This document shows positions 49,832 to 59,903 of a stretch of DNA of 64,000 nucleotides, piece by piece. The stretch comes from UBA7985 sp002690455 (lineage in GTDB: Bacteria; Pseudomonadota; Alphaproteobacteria; UBA7985). Numbering within the stretch: position 1 is the first letter of the stretch; every line of letters starts with the position of its first letter. The DNA lies in the NCBI GenBank assembly GCA_965662775.1, contig CBFIIW010000015.1:13308-77307 (forward strand). The letters run 5' to 3'. The notes under the pieces were generated by a model. That model was not told the origin of the DNA. It searched no databases and saw only the letters and a list, made by a program, of their open reading frames with translations. The position numbers and the translations under genes were made by a program.

Positions 49832-52153
49832 TCACCCGCGCCTGTCCGGTCGATTGCGTTTAGCCTTCTTTCTGGTCGATTTTGCGGCGGTGCTACCCCT
49901 TCTGCTGCGCACGCTCTGGTCTGCGCTTGTCCCTGCGCCCGACTGAGACCGACGGCCCTTAACCTCTATGGATCGAAGGCTGTCAAATGATGACGATTCG
50001 ATTTCCCCGACAACTTCACCGACCAATGAACCGGTCAGGCCGTCAGCCTCAACCAAGCGCAAGCTTAGGTGCTGCCCCATTGAGAATACACGGCCCCAGC
50101 GGCGGCCCTCCAACCGGGCCAGGCTGGCGTCGAAATCATAGCGATCATCGGGCAGTAGCCCCATGGGAACCAACGCGTGCGCACCCGAAGAGTCGAGCGC
50201 GGCAAACAGTCCGAATTTCGTGACGCTGCTGACGCGTGCTTCGAATACCTGTCCGATGTGACCCGCGTGGAAGGCGGCGAGGTAACGGTCCTTGGCGCTG
50301 CGCTCGGCATAGGCCGCGCGGCGTTCACACTCGGAAATCTGCTCCCCCAGCGGGATCGGTGCATCGGTCACACCTAGGGCCTGTCCACCGCCGCCCAGGC
50401 CAAAGGCTTCAATTAGGGCGCGGTGAACCGTCAAATCAGCGTAGCGCCGGATCGGGCTTGTAAAGTGGGCGTAGCTGGTCAGCCCCAGTCCGAAGTGGCC
50501 GATATTCCGGGGAGCGTAGACCGCTTGTGCCTGGCTGCGCAGAACCGCTTCGTTGATCATCGGTGCGTAGTCTTCGCCCTCAACCTGCTTGAGGATGCCG
50601 TTGAGTTGACCAGCGGTCAGGCGAACCCCGCGGGCCAGGCTGATTGGCGTGCCTTCAAGTAGATTGGCAAGATGTTCGAGTTTCACCGGGTCGGGATGAT
50701 CGTGAACCCGGTACATTAGCGCGTGTTCGACTGACTCTAACGCTCCCGCTGCGGCAACGTTAGCGAGAATCATCAGTTCTTCGATGATGTGATGAGAGAT
50801 CAGCCGCTCACGAGGACGGATGTCGACAACCTCGCGTTTGTCTTCGGAGAGCTGAATTACACGTTCAGGCACGTCAAGGTCTAGCGCGCCACGCTGCATC
50901 CGCGCGACCTGTAGAATTTCGAAGGCTTCACGCAAAGGATGGAGAACGGGCTCGACCAGTGGGGCAACGACTTCATCTGGCTGGCCGTTCAACGCTGCCT
51001 CAACCTGTTCATAGGTGAGCCGGGCAGCCGATCGCATGATGCCGCGCCGGAAACGTTGGTGGGTCAGGCGGCCTAGCCCGTCAATTCTGAGGTCCGCCAC
51101 CAGGCAACCACGGTCCTCATGTGGGACAAGACTGCACCAACCGTTTGATAAGGCCTCGGGCAACATGGGCAACACTCGGTCGGGGAAATAGCAGGAGTTG
51201 CCTCGAAGCCTTGCTTCGCGGTCCAGAGCCGAGTCCGGGTTGACGTAGTGGGCGACATCGGCGATCGCGACTAGAATGCGGAAACCCCCGCTGTTGTCAT
51301 CGAGGCGCTCGGCCCAGACTGCATCGTCAAAATCCCGGGCATCGGCCCCGTCAATGGTCACCAACGGGATTTCGCGAAAATCATCGCGGCCTTCGTCGGG
51401 TATCGGTCCCGCGGCTGCCGCTTCGTTGATCGCGGCTTCGGGGAAGTGGAGCCGAAGCTGGTGTTCAGCAGCCGAAATCAGGGATATGGCACCGACATCG
51501 TCCTGTTGACCCAGCACTTCCAGAATGTGAGCGCGTGGCAGATCGAGCCGACCGGTGCCCATGATTTCAGCGCGAACAAGCGTCCCCGGTTGCACAGTGT
51601 CGCGGTCTTCCTGCCGGATCGCAAAGTCGTTTTTGATTCGCTTATCGGTAGGGCGAAGAGTGCCGTCACTCTCGACCACGCCAACAATGATGTCCAGCCT
51701 GGGGCGGGGCAGCGTCTTGAATGGCCGTGCCAAGTAGCTGCCCTCTTCTCCCCGTTCGATCCGGGCGAGCACGCGATCGCCTGGCGCCGGAGCCGATTCA
51801 AGAGTTCCCTTAGCGAGGAAAATCCGCGGAGGAGCACCGCGGAAGTCGCGCTCAAGAGGAAGGCATGCAACGTCGCCATCATCATCAGGCGCGAGAATTT
51901 CCAGTGGCAGCACACCGGGCAGCGCTTTGTGATCCCAGCGCTTCTTCGGTGTTTCAGCATCGACCAGACCATCGCGCTCAAGCTGCTTGAGTAACGTCTT
52001 CAGCCAGACGCGTGCTCCGCCTTTGATATTAAAGTGCTTGGCGATGGCGCGCTTGTTTGCTTGCCCCGGGTTCCGCTGGATGAAATCGAGGATGGATTGT
52101 CGGTCAAGGTTGCCGGTATCTGCGCCTGCAGCGCCACGCTTTGATTTTGCCAT
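49832..52153 (-). CDS. rnr: Ribonuclease R
   Basis: RNase R is a 3'-5' exoribonuclease able to degrade structured RNA. The 773-residue protein has an N-terminal winged helix (about 10-70), cold-shock OB domains, the RNB catalytic domain with TIDGADARDFDDAVWAE (about residues 268-285; metal-binding aspartates), a C-terminal S1 domain (VFEARVSSVTKFGLFAALDS) and a final ~40 residues rich in Arg, Lys and Ser (RKKAKRNRPDRRG). It lies 98 nt downstream of topA on the same strand, a conserved pairing in alphaproteobacteria. Confidence 0.96.
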   Translation of the reverse strand: MAKSKRGAAGADTGNLDRQSILDFIQRNPGQANKRAIAKHFNIKGGARVWLKTLLKQLERDGLVDAETPKKRWDHKALPGVLPLEILAPDDDGDVACLPLERDFRGAPPRIFLAKGTLESAPAPGDRVLARIERGEEGSYLARPFKTLPRPRLDIIVGVVESDGTLRPTDKRIKNDFAIRQEDRDTVQPGTLVRAEIMGTGRLDLPRAHILEVLGQQDDVGAISLISAAEHQLRLHFPEAAINEAAAAGPIPDEGRDDFREIPLVTIDGADARDFDDAVWAERLDDNSGGFRILVAIADVAHYVNPDSALDREARLRGNSCYFPDRVLPMLPEALSNGWCSLVPHEDRGCLVADLRIDGLGRLTHQRFRRGIMRSAARLTYEQVEAALNGQPDEVVAPLVEPVLHPLREAFEILQVARMQRGALDLDVPERVIQLSEDKREVVDIRPRERLISHHIIEELMILANVAAAGALESVEHALMYRVHDHPDPVKLEHLANLLEGTPISLARGVRLTAGQLNGILKQVEGEDYAPMINEAVLRSQAQAVYAPRNIGHFGLGLTSYAHFTSPIRRYADLTVHRALIEAFGLGGGGQALGVTDAPIPLGEQISECERRAAYAERSAKDRYLAAFHAGHIGQVFEARVSSVTKFGLFAALDSSGAHALVPMGLLPDDRYDFDASLARLEGRRWGRVFSMGQHLSLRLVEADGLTGSLVGEVVGEIESSSFDSLRSIEVKGRRSQSGAGTSADQSVRSRRGSTAAKSTRKKAKRNRPDRRG

Positions 52154-52251
52154 AAGGGGGCAGGGTGCACCTGAAAGAGGAAGAAAAGCCCGAAACAGGT
52201 TTGGCCCCGAACCGAGACATTCCGTCTATATCGGGTCGCATAATCCTGTAG

Positions 52252-54810
52252 CTACCTTTTAGCCGATTTTTTTGCTGGCGTCTTTTTGCCTTTTTTAGCG
52301 TCGATCAGGGCAATAGCCTCTTCCAGTGTAACGCCCTTGGGGTCGCTGCCCTTGGGCAAGGTCGCATTGATCCGGCCGTGTTTAACGTATGGGCCATAGC
52401 GGCCCTCGTGCAGGGTGATCGGTTTCTCGTCTTTCGGGTGTTTACCCAGCTCAGTCCCGCCAGACGCTCCACCACCCTTGATCTTGCTCTGCTTCTCGAC
52501 GATCAGGGCAACGGCGCGGTTCAGGCCGATCTCCAGCACACTCTCGTCTTTGGGAATGTTCGCATAGGTCGAGCCCTTCTTCACGAACGGGCCAAAGCGA
52601 CCGATCCCGGCTGTAACCATTTCGCCCTCGTGCTCGCCAACATCTCGGGGCAGGGCCAGAAGGTCGATGGCCTTTTCCAATGTCACGTCCGAGGGCTCCA
52701 TGCCCTTGGGCAGGGAGGCGCGCTTAGGCTTCTTGCCCTCACCGGCGTCATCCGGCAAGCCGAGCTGAACGTACCAGCCGTAGGGACCCTTTTTGAGGTA
52801 GATGCTCAGACCCGTTTCCGGATCGATGCCCAGCGGTTCGTCATCCTTTGGTGCTTCGCGGGGCCTTTCAGTGTTTCCTCGGGTCAACTGATCAGTAAAG
52901 CGACAGGTCGGATAGTTATTGCACCCGATAAAGCCGCCCGTCTTGCCGAACTTCAACGACAAGCGACCATCGTCGCACGACGGGCACTTCCTCGGGTCGA
53001 AGTTCAGCGCTGTACCGTCTTCCTTGTTGCTGGGGAAAAAGTGCTCACCCAAAGTTTCGTCGAGCACGTCGATAACTTCAGAAATTCGCAGCTCCTGCGT
53101 TTCCTCAATCAATTTGTGGAAGTCGGTCCAAAATGCATTCAGCACTTTTTTCCACGCCAGCCGACCACCTGAAATATCGTCCAGCTGTTCTTCAAGGGCA
53201 GCGGTGAAGTCGTATTCGACATAGCGCCGGAAGAAGTTGGAGAGGAAGGCAACGACCACCCGTCCTCGTTCCGCAGGGATGAAACGACGCTGGTCCAGCC
53301 GCACGTACTCGCGATCCTGAAGCACCGAGATGATCGAGGCGTAGGTCGACGGCCGGCCGATGCCGAGTTCTTCCATCTTTTTGACCAGCGTTGCCTCACT
53401 GTAACGTGGTGGTGGAGCGGTGAAGTGCTGCTCTGCCTTGACCTCTTGACGATCCAGCAGCTGTCCCTTTTCAAGCCGTGGCAAGCGCTGGTCATCTTCT
53501 TCGTCACCGCTGTCGTCGCGACCTTCTTGGTAGACTTTGATGAAGCCGTCGAAAGCCAGCACAGAACCGGTGGCGCGCAGCTGAGCCGCGCCAGTATCCA
53601 CGTCGATATCAACGCCGACCTGATCGAACACAGCAGCGGACATCTGGCAGGCAATCGTTCGCTTCCATATCAGTGAATAGAGCCGCAGCTGGTCTTTATC
53701 CAGCACGTTGGCAACGTCGTCCGGCTTGCGGGAAAGCAGCGTGGGGCGAATAGCCTCGTGGGCTTCCTGCGCGTTCTTGGCCTTAGACTTATAGAATCGC
53801 GGGTTTTCCGGAATATAGGCGGTGCCGTAGTCGCTGCTGATTAATTCGCGTGCACTGTCGAGCGCTTCTTTTGAAAGCTGCACGCCATCGGTTCGCATGT
53901 AGGTGATAAGACCCACGGTCTCGCCGCCGATTTCCATGCCTTCGTAGAGTTTCTGCGCCACGCGCATGGTGTGGGCGGCGGAGAACCCGAGCTTGCGGCT
54001 GGCTTCTTGCTGCAGGGTCGAGGTGGTGAAAGGCGGTGAGGGGTTCTGGCGGCGCTGCTTTTGCTCAATGTCCAGCACGCGCAAGGCGGTGGCGTTCTCG
54101 ACTACGGCCTTCGCGGCGGTGGCCGAAGCCTCATCTCCAAGGCTGAACTTGGTGAGTTTTGTGCCGTCGAGTTGGGTCAGGCGCGCCGCCAGCTGCTGCG
54201 ACTTGCCGTCGTTCAGCGTCGCGATCACGTCCCAGTATTCAACCGGTACGAAGGTCTCGATCTCAGCTTCTCGTTCGGAAATCAGTCGCAGCGCAACCGA
54301 CTGCACCCGTCCAGCTGAGCGGGAACCCGGCAGTTTGCGCCACAAGATGGGTGAGAGGTTGAAGCCAACCAGATAGTCGAGCGCGCGCCGGGCCATATAG
54401 GCGTCTACGAGATCTTGATCAACCATCCGTGGATGTAGAAAAGCGTCCTTGACCGCGGTCTTCGTGATCTCGTTAAAGACCACGCGCTTAACGTCCTTGC
54501 CTTTGAGCTTTCCGCGTTTTTCCAGCTCATCCATGATGTGCCAGGAGATTGCTTCGCCTTCGCGGTCCGGGTCAGTGGCGAGGATCAGCTGGTCATGGTT
54601 CTTGAGTGCCTTTTCGATGTCCTTCAGGCGTTTGTTGCTATCCGCTTCGACCAGCCAGGACATTTCGAAATCTTTGTCGGGATTGACCGACCCGTCTTTA
54701 GCCGGAAGGTCGCGAATGTGCCCAAAACTGGCCAGCACCTCGAAATCTGAACCGAGGTACTTGTTGATGGTTTTTGCTTTGGAAGGGGACTCAACGACAA
54801 CGACGCTCAT
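52252..54810 (-). CDS. topA: DNA topoisomerase I
   Basis: TopA relaxes negative supercoils through a 5'-phosphotyrosine. From the ATG at 54810 (GGAG upstream; an ORF extension of 13 residues was rejected) it is 852 residues. TOPRIM motifs MSVVVVESPSKAKTI and ATDPDREGEAIS, active-site Tyr in GLITYMRTDGVQLS near residue 308, and one zinc ribbon (CPSCDDGRLSLKFGKTGGF, about residues 585-615) are visible, followed by several GxYGPYVKxG repeats (GRYGPYVKHGRINATLP) and a basic KKGKKTPAKKSAKR end. Confidence 0.97.
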   Translation of the reverse strand: MSVVVVESPSKAKTINKYLGSDFEVLASFGHIRDLPAKDGSVNPDKDFEMSWLVEADSNKRLKDIEKALKNHDQLILATDPDREGEAISWHIMDELEKRGKLKGKDVKRVVFNEITKTAVKDAFLHPRMVDQDLVDAYMARRALDYLVGFNLSPILWRKLPGSRSAGRVQSVALRLISEREAEIETFVPVEYWDVIATLNDGKSQQLAARLTQLDGTKLTKFSLGDEASATAAKAVVENATALRVLDIEQKQRRQNPSPPFTTSTLQQEASRKLGFSAAHTMRVAQKLYEGMEIGGETVGLITYMRTDGVQLSKEALDSARELISSDYGTAYIPENPRFYKSKAKNAQEAHEAIRPTLLSRKPDDVANVLDKDQLRLYSLIWKRTIACQMSAAVFDQVGVDIDVDTGAAQLRATGSVLAFDGFIKVYQEGRDDSGDEEDDQRLPRLEKGQLLDRQEVKAEQHFTAPPPRYSEATLVKKMEELGIGRPSTYASIISVLQDREYVRLDQRRFIPAERGRVVVAFLSNFFRRYVEYDFTAALEEQLDDISGGRLAWKKVLNAFWTDFHKLIEETQELRISEVIDVLDETLGEHFFPSNKEDGTALNFDPRKCPSCDDGRLSLKFGKTGGFIGCNNYPTCRFTDQLTRGNTERPREAPKDDEPLGIDPETGLSIYLKKGPYGWYVQLGLPDDAGEGKKPKRASLPKGMEPSDVTLEKAIDLLALPRDVGEHEGEMVTAGIGRFGPFVKKGSTYANIPKDESVLEIGLNRAVALIVEKQSKIKGGGASGGTELGKHPKDEKPITLHEGRYGPYVKHGRINATLPKGSDPKGVTLEEAIALIDAKKGKKTPAKKSAKR

Positions 54811-54867
54811 CTGTTCTCCGGTCATAACAAGGCGAGCCAAAGGGGCCAAGTCCCTGTATTCGTTAGG

Positions 54868-55992
54868 TTAAATGAGGCGACATACCAGGTTGCCCGCCGT
54901 TCTTTCAACGGTGCCGCCCAGCTCCAGCTCTACCAGAGCCGCCGCGCCCAATCGCGCCGGTACTTGGCACTCGCGAAAGAGTTCGTCAATGCTACACGGC
55001 GTCGGTCCCAGACATTTGAGTAGAGAATCGCGGGCCAAACGGACGTCATCGTCGGAGAGTTTTGTTAGTGGCTGCGTGCTGGTTTTGAGGGGTTTGGGCT
55101 CGTGCAGGGTCTGCAGCGCTGGCGGGCAGTCGAGCACGTCCTGCGCCGAGCAAACCAGCGCAGCACCATCTCGCAGCAGCTGATTCGTGCCCGCAGCCCT
55201 AGGGTCCAGCGGGTTCCCGGGAACAGCACAGACTTCGCGCGAGAAATCTGCTGCGTATCGGGCGGTGATTAGTGAGCCAGAACGTTCTGCCGCTTCGACC
55301 ACAACCGTTGCCGCCGCGATGCCTGCGATGATGCGGTTACGGTGTGGGAAGTGACGTGCGGTCGGTTGCATCGACAGCGGCATCTCAGCGATGACAACGG
55401 CATTGTTGACCAGTTCTTCGTAAAGCTCGCCGTGTTCGCGCGGGTATATGATGTCGACCCCACCAGCGACCACAGCGACTGTCATGCCTTGAGCAACCGT
55501 TGCTCTATGCACGGCCGCGTCGATCCCCCGCGCCAGGCCAGAGGTGAGGCTGAGGCCCTGAGCGCTCAGGTTTTGCGCCAGTCCAGCGGCAAAGCGTTGT
55601 CCGTTGGTAGAAGCATTGCGCGCGCCCACCATGGCGACCGATGGAGCGGACAGTATGGCTGGATTCCCGCGCACTGATAGTACGGGGGGCGGGTCATCAA
55701 TCTGGCGCAGCAATGGTGGAAAGACGGCATCAACGGCAACAAGCAAATGTCCGCCAATGCCACGGAGACCGAGATATTCCTGCTCTGCCAATTCCGCAGC
55801 GAAGGGTTGGAGTGGTTTTCGGGCGCCGCCGTGCCGCGAAAGATCTGGCAAGGCGTCTAAAGCCGCCTGCGCGGTCTCAAATCGGTCCAGTAGCGACCAA
55901 AAACTGTGCGGACCGACGCGGCGGGTGCGGATCAGCCGCAGCCAGGCGCCTCTTTCGGCAGGTTCGACGGTTCGTGTTGATAGCAGGGTCAT
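54868..55992 (-). CDS. dprA: DNA processing protein DprA
   Basis: DprA loads RecA onto incoming single-stranded DNA in natural transformation and is widely conserved. From the ATG at 55992 the protein is 374 residues; an in-frame TTG at 56010 adds six. The Rossmann core has MVGARNASTNGQRFA near residue 120, SGLARGIDAAVHR, VVAGGVDIIYPREH, FPHRNRIIAGIA and VVEAAERSGSLITARYA. The C-terminal winged-helix DprA domain (about 305-370) is present. The gene lies 57 nt before topA. Confidence 0.95.
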   Translation of the reverse strand: MTLLSTRTVEPAERGAWLRLIRTRRVGPHSFWSLLDRFETAQAALDALPDLSRHGGARKPLQPFAAELAEQEYLGLRGIGGHLLVAVDAVFPPLLRQIDDPPPVLSVRGNPAILSAPSVAMVGARNASTNGQRFAAGLAQNLSAQGLSLTSGLARGIDAAVHRATVAQGMTVAVVAGGVDIIYPREHGELYEELVNNAVVIAEMPLSMQPTARHFPHRNRIIAGIAAATVVVEAAERSGSLITARYAADFSREVCAVPGNPLDPRAAGTNQLLRDGAALVCSAQDVLDCPPALQTLHEPKPLKTSTQPLTKLSDDDVRLARDSLLKCLGPTPCSIDELFRECQVPARLGAAALVELELGGTVERTAGNLVCRLI

Positions 55993-56057
55993 GAACCCTG
56001 AATAGAACAAAATAGTAAAATATCAACTTAAAGAAAAAAGCGGGTGAAATCGAACGG

Positions 56058-56567
56058 TCACAGGGCGTCCAGTGCTGACTGAAGGATAACGACCGCCGCC
56101 ATTTGATCGACGATCTTGCGTCGTTTTCCGCGCGTCATATCCATTTCACCAATGAGAAACTTCTCCACCATGCTGGAGGTTAGGCGCTCGTCCCACAACA
56201 GGGTGGGCAGGTCGATGCCTGCGAGTGTGCGCAGGTTGCGGGCAAAGGCAATCGTAGCCTGGCATCTAGGACCGGGAGTCCCGTCCATCTGCAGTGGCCA
56301 GCCCAGTACGATTGCCTTCACGTCGCGCTCTGTGAAAACCTCTCGCAATCGGGGAACATCGTCGGCGAATCTCTTGCCACGGACCAGTGTTTCGATTGGC
56401 GATGCGACGGTGCGCAGTCCATCGGATATGGCCAAGCCTATTTTGCGGTCGCCAAAGTCGATTCCGATTACCCGATCTCCCGGGCTCAGTGTCTGGCGCA
56501 TAGCAGCCAGATCAACTTCCTGAAAGCTTCTGGCCTTGTTTAGGGCGGGCGGTTGTTGATCGCTCAT
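56058..56567 (-). CDS. ruvX: Holliday junction resolvase-like RuvX/YqgF
   Basis: RuvX (YqgF) is an RNase H-fold nuclease implicated in 16S rRNA 5'-end processing. The 169-residue product has VIGIDFGDRKIGLAISDG near residue 34, IVLGWPLQMDGTPGPRC near residue 86, TLLWDERLTSSMVE and the C-terminal RRKIVDQMAAVVILQSAL with the last acid. The ATG at 56567 is chosen over a GTG two codons upstream. It lies 65 nt upstream of dprA and diverges from gatC over 60 nt. Confidence 0.93.
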   Translation of the reverse strand: MSDQQPPALNKARSFQEVDLAAMRQTLSPGDRVIGIDFGDRKIGLAISDGLRTVASPIETLVRGKRFADDVPRLREVFTERDVKAIVLGWPLQMDGTPGPRCQATIAFARNLRTLAGIDLPTLLWDERLTSSMVEKFLIGEMDMTRGKRRKIVDQMAAVVILQSALDAL

Positions 56568-56627
56568 AGTCACGCTGCTACCAAGATTTCAAACAGATAG
56601 ACATCATTTCCCGAGACAAAGCCACTT

Positions 56628-56915
56628 ATGAGCATCACCCGAGAAACTGTCGAGCAGGCAGCACGCCTGGCGCGGCTGACCGTTGCGGACGAGGACAAAG
56701 ACCGCCTTGCCGGTGAACTGTCCGCCATTCTGGGCTTCGTTGAACAGCTTGACGCGATCGACACTAGCGAAGTCGATCCGCTGACCTCCGTCGTCGGCGC
56801 CACCGCCCGTATGCGCACGGATGCCGTGACAGCTGGGGATGAGCCCGAACGGGTCCTCGCCAATGCACCAGACCGGGTCACGGATTTCTATGCCGTGCCC
56901 AAGGTCGTTGAGTGA
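56628..56915 (+). CDS. gatC: Aspartyl/glutamyl-tRNA amidotransferase subunit C
   Basis: GatC stabilises the GatCAB amidotransferase, which converts Glu-tRNA(Gln) and Asp-tRNA(Asn) to Gln-tRNA and Asn-tRNA. The 95-residue product has the family pattern: TVEQAARLARLTVADEDKD at the N-terminus, LSAILGFVEQLDAIDTSEVD in the middle and VTDFYAVPKVVE at the end. It is directly followed by gatA (10 nt) and gatB. Confidence 0.95.
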   Translation: MSITRETVEQAARLARLTVADEDKDRLAGELSAILGFVEQLDAIDTSEVDPLTSVVGATARMRTDAVTAGDEPERVLANAPDRVTDFYAVPKVVE

Positions 56916-56925
56916 GGGCCGAGCA

Positions 56926-58419
56926 ATGACAGAACTCAACCGCCTTTCGATTGCTGCGGCGCGTGACGGTCTCGCAAAGGGTGATTTTTCCGCCCGCGAG
57001 CTTACGCAATCCTGCGCGGATGCCATGGCTGCGCGTGGTGACCTTGGCGCCTTCATCACCCCGACGCCGGAGCGCGCGCTGGAGGCCGCTGATCAGGCCG
57101 ATGCAAGGCGCAAGTCCGGTGATGACGCCCCGCTACTGGGCATCCCTTTGGGCATCAAGGACTTGTTTTGCACCGAAGGGGTTCAGACAACGGCAGCTTC
57201 AAAGATCCTGCAGGGTTTTATTCCAACCTACGAGAGTAGTGTGACCACCAACCTTCTGCGTGACGGTGCGGTGTTCATGGGCAAGCTCAACCTCGATGAG
57301 TTTGCAATGGGTTCGTCGAACACGACCTCGTTCTACGGCAATGTCGTCAATCCCTGGCAGTCAACCTCTAAGCCAGACATGCAGCTGGTGCCCGGAGGAT
57401 CATCGGGCGGATCGGCTTCGGCCGTTGCGGCGCGGCTTTGCCTGGGTGCGACTGGAACGGACACAGGCGGGTCAATCCGACAGCCTGCTGCCTTCTGCGG
57501 CATCACCGGGCTGAAGCCGACCTATGGCCGCTGTTCGCGCTGGGGAATTGTGGCCTTTGCTTCGTCATTGGACCAGGCGGGGCCAATGGCGCGTTCGGTT
57601 GAGGACTGTGCCATTCTTCTGGGGTCAATGGCTGGATTTGATCCCAAGGACACAACATCGGTCGATACCCCGGTACCGGACTACACAGCAGAGCTTGGCG
57701 CAGGGGTGAAGGGGCTGAAAATTGGCCTGCCGCGGGAATATCGTGTGGATGGCATGCCGGCCGAGATCGAACAGCTCTGGCAGCAGTCAGCCCAATGGCT
57801 CCGAAATCAAGGCGCTGAAGTCGTCGAGATTTCCCTGCCGCATACCCATTCAGCCCTGCCGGCATATTACATCGTCGCCCCGGCAGAAGCTTCATCGAAC
57901 CTCGCTCGCTATGACGGCGTGCGCTACGGCTTTCGCGCCGATGCGCCCGATGGCCTGCCAGAATTCGCGAGCCTCGAAGAGATGTACGCGACGACCCGTG
58001 GCGAAGGCTTCGGCCCGGAGGTCCAGCGGCGGATCATGATCGGGGCGTACGTGCTCTCGGCTGGTTACTATGACGCCTACTACAACAAAGCTCGCCGGGT
58101 GCGCTCGCTCATCGCCCGCGACTTCACTCACGCTTTCGAGCAGGTCGATGCGATCCTGACTCCCACAACCCCCAGCGCCGCCTTTGGGATCACTGAAGAG
58201 CCTAATGGGGTCGAAATGTATATGAACGATGTCTTTACCGTGCCGGCTTCGATGGCGGGGATTCCCGGGATTTCGGTGCCTGCGGGGTTATCGTCGGACG
58301 GCCTGCCGCTTGGTGTGCAGTTACTCGGCCGACCCTTCGATGAAGTCGGCCTGCTGCGCGTGGCGCAGGCCTTAGAAGATGCGGCTGGCTTCATCACCAC
58401 CCCGCAGCTGATGGCCTAG
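56926..58419 (+). CDS. gatA: Aspartyl/glutamyl-tRNA amidotransferase subunit A
   Basis: GatA hydrolyses glutamine to supply ammonia. From the ATG at 56926 (MTELNRLSIAAARDGL) it is 497 residues; the ORF upstream of this overlaps gatC and was rejected. The amidase signature is clear: Lys in PLGIKDLFCTEGVQTTA near residue 78, GGSSGGSASAVAARLCLGAT and GTDTGGSIRQPAAFCG with the two serines near 155 and 180, then GLKPTYGRCSRWGIVAFAS. It stands between gatC and gatB in one operon. Confidence 0.97.
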   Translation: MTELNRLSIAAARDGLAKGDFSARELTQSCADAMAARGDLGAFITPTPERALEAADQADARRKSGDDAPLLGIPLGIKDLFCTEGVQTTAASKILQGFIPTYESSVTTNLLRDGAVFMGKLNLDEFAMGSSNTTSFYGNVVNPWQSTSKPDMQLVPGGSSGGSASAVAARLCLGATGTDTGGSIRQPAAFCGITGLKPTYGRCSRWGIVAFASSLDQAGPMARSVEDCAILLGSMAGFDPKDTTSVDTPVPDYTAELGAGVKGLKIGLPREYRVDGMPAEIEQLWQQSAQWLRNQGAEVVEISLPHTHSALPAYYIVAPAEASSNLARYDGVRYGFRADAPDGLPEFASLEEMYATTRGEGFGPEVQRRIMIGAYVLSAGYYDAYYNKARRVRSLIARDFTHAFEQVDAILTPTTPSAAFGITEEPNGVEMYMNDVFTVPASMAGIPGISVPAGLSSDGLPLGVQLLGRPFDEVGLLRVAQALEDAAGFITTPQLMA

Positions 58420-58432
58420 GGAGACTGAAGAC

Positions 58433-59884
58433 ATGGCACAGACCATCAAGGGACAGACCGGCGAATGGGAAATTGTCATCGGCATGGAAGTCCATGCGCA
58501 GGTGCTCTCTGAGTCCAAGCTATTTTCCGGGGCATCGACCACGTTCGGAAAAGCGCCCAACCACAATGTTGCTTTGGTCGACGCGGCGCTGCCCGGCATG
58601 CTTCCGGTCCTGAACCAGGAATGCGTCCGACAGGCGGTGCGCTCAGGACTTGGCATTAAGGCTGACATCAACCTCTACAGCGTCTTTGATCGGAAGAATT
58701 ACTTCTACGCCGACTTGCCGCAGGGCTATCAGATTTCACAGCTCTACCACCCCATCGTGGGTGAAGGGCAGCTGACCATTGACCTTGAAGACGGTGAAAG
58801 TCGCACCATCGGCATCGAGCGTATCCACCTGGAGCAGGATGCGGGTAAGTCGATCCATGATCAGGATCCCCATCGCTCGTTTATCGACCTAAACCGGACC
58901 GGCGTGGCCTTGATGGAGATTGTCTCTATGCCTGACCTGCGCGGTGGAGATGAGGCTTCTGCCTATATGACCAAGCTGCGCTCGATCCTTCGCTATCTGG
59001 GGACGTGCGACGGTAATATGGAACAGGGTTCCATGCGCGCCGATGTCAACGTATCCGTGCGCCCGGTCGGTTCAACCGAGCTCGGCACGCGTACCGAAAC
59101 TAAAAACGTCAACTCCGTGCGCTTCATCCGTCAGGCAATCGAATTCGAAGCCCGTCGACAGGTCGAGTTGCTTGAAGGCGGCGGCGTGGTTGTGCAAGAG
59201 ACCCGACTCTATGATCCTGGCAAGGGCGAGACCCGGTCGATGCGCTCCAAAGAAGAGGCGCATGATTATCGCTACTTCCCCGATCCCGATCTTCTCCCCC
59301 TGCAGTTGGATCAGGGCTTTGTGGACGCGCTGGCGACAGATCTGCCTGAGTTGCCAGATGAGAAAAAGGCCCGGTTCGAGGCTGATTATGGCCTGTCGTC
59401 GTACGACGCCGGGGTTCTTGTAGCAGAGAAAGAAACAGGCGACTTTTTTGAGGCTGTGGCCAGCGGACGTGACGCCAAGCTCGCTGCAAACTGGGTGATG
59501 GGAGAGCTGTTTGGCGCCTTGAACAAAGCAGGCACCGATCTCGCGGACTCGCCAGTTTCGGCCGAAAGCCTCGGTGGGCTGATCGAAGCAATTTCGGACG
59601 GTACAATTTCCGGCCGGACAGCGAAGGATGTTTTCGCCAGCATGTTCGCAACCGGCAAGACGGCCGCGACTATCATTGATGAGCAGGGGCTGAAGCAGAT
59701 TTCTGACGAGGGGGCGATCGAGTCCGCCCTTGATGAGATTATCGCTGCAAACCCCGCTCAGGTCGAAAAGGCCAAGGAAAACCCAAAGCTCAAGGGCTGG
59801 TTTGTGGGGCAGGTCATGAAAGCGACCGGCGGGCAAGCCAATCCAGCTGTTGTCAACAAGCTGATCAACCAGAAACTCGGCTAG
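58433..59884 (+). CDS. gatB: Aspartyl/glutamyl-tRNA amidotransferase subunit B
   Basis: GatB activates the misacylated tRNA with ATP and receives ammonia from GatA. The 483-residue product has the signature IGMEVHAQVLSESKLFSGAS near residue 15, KNYFYADLPQGYQISQL, HLEQDAGKSIHD, IDLNRTGVALMEIV, and the C-terminal YqeY-like helical domain (about 330-480, with VNKLINQKL at the end). It follows gatA by 13 nt. ACAT-GGAGAC-like purines precede the ATG. Confidence 0.97.
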   Translation: MAQTIKGQTGEWEIVIGMEVHAQVLSESKLFSGASTTFGKAPNHNVALVDAALPGMLPVLNQECVRQAVRSGLGIKADINLYSVFDRKNYFYADLPQGYQISQLYHPIVGEGQLTIDLEDGESRTIGIERIHLEQDAGKSIHDQDPHRSFIDLNRTGVALMEIVSMPDLRGGDEASAYMTKLRSILRYLGTCDGNMEQGSMRADVNVSVRPVGSTELGTRTETKNVNSVRFIRQAIEFEARRQVELLEGGGVVVQETRLYDPGKGETRSMRSKEEAHDYRYFPDPDLLPLQLDQGFVDALATDLPELPDEKKARFEADYGLSSYDAGVLVAEKETGDFFEAVASGRDAKLAANWVMGELFGALNKAGTDLADSPVSAESLGGLIEAISDGTISGRTAKDVFASMFATGKTAATIIDEQGLKQISDEGAIESALDEIIAANPAQVEKAKENPKLKGWFVGQVMKATGGQANPAVVNKLINQKLG

Positions 59885-59903
59885 CGCGCAGGGACCGATC
59901 ACC

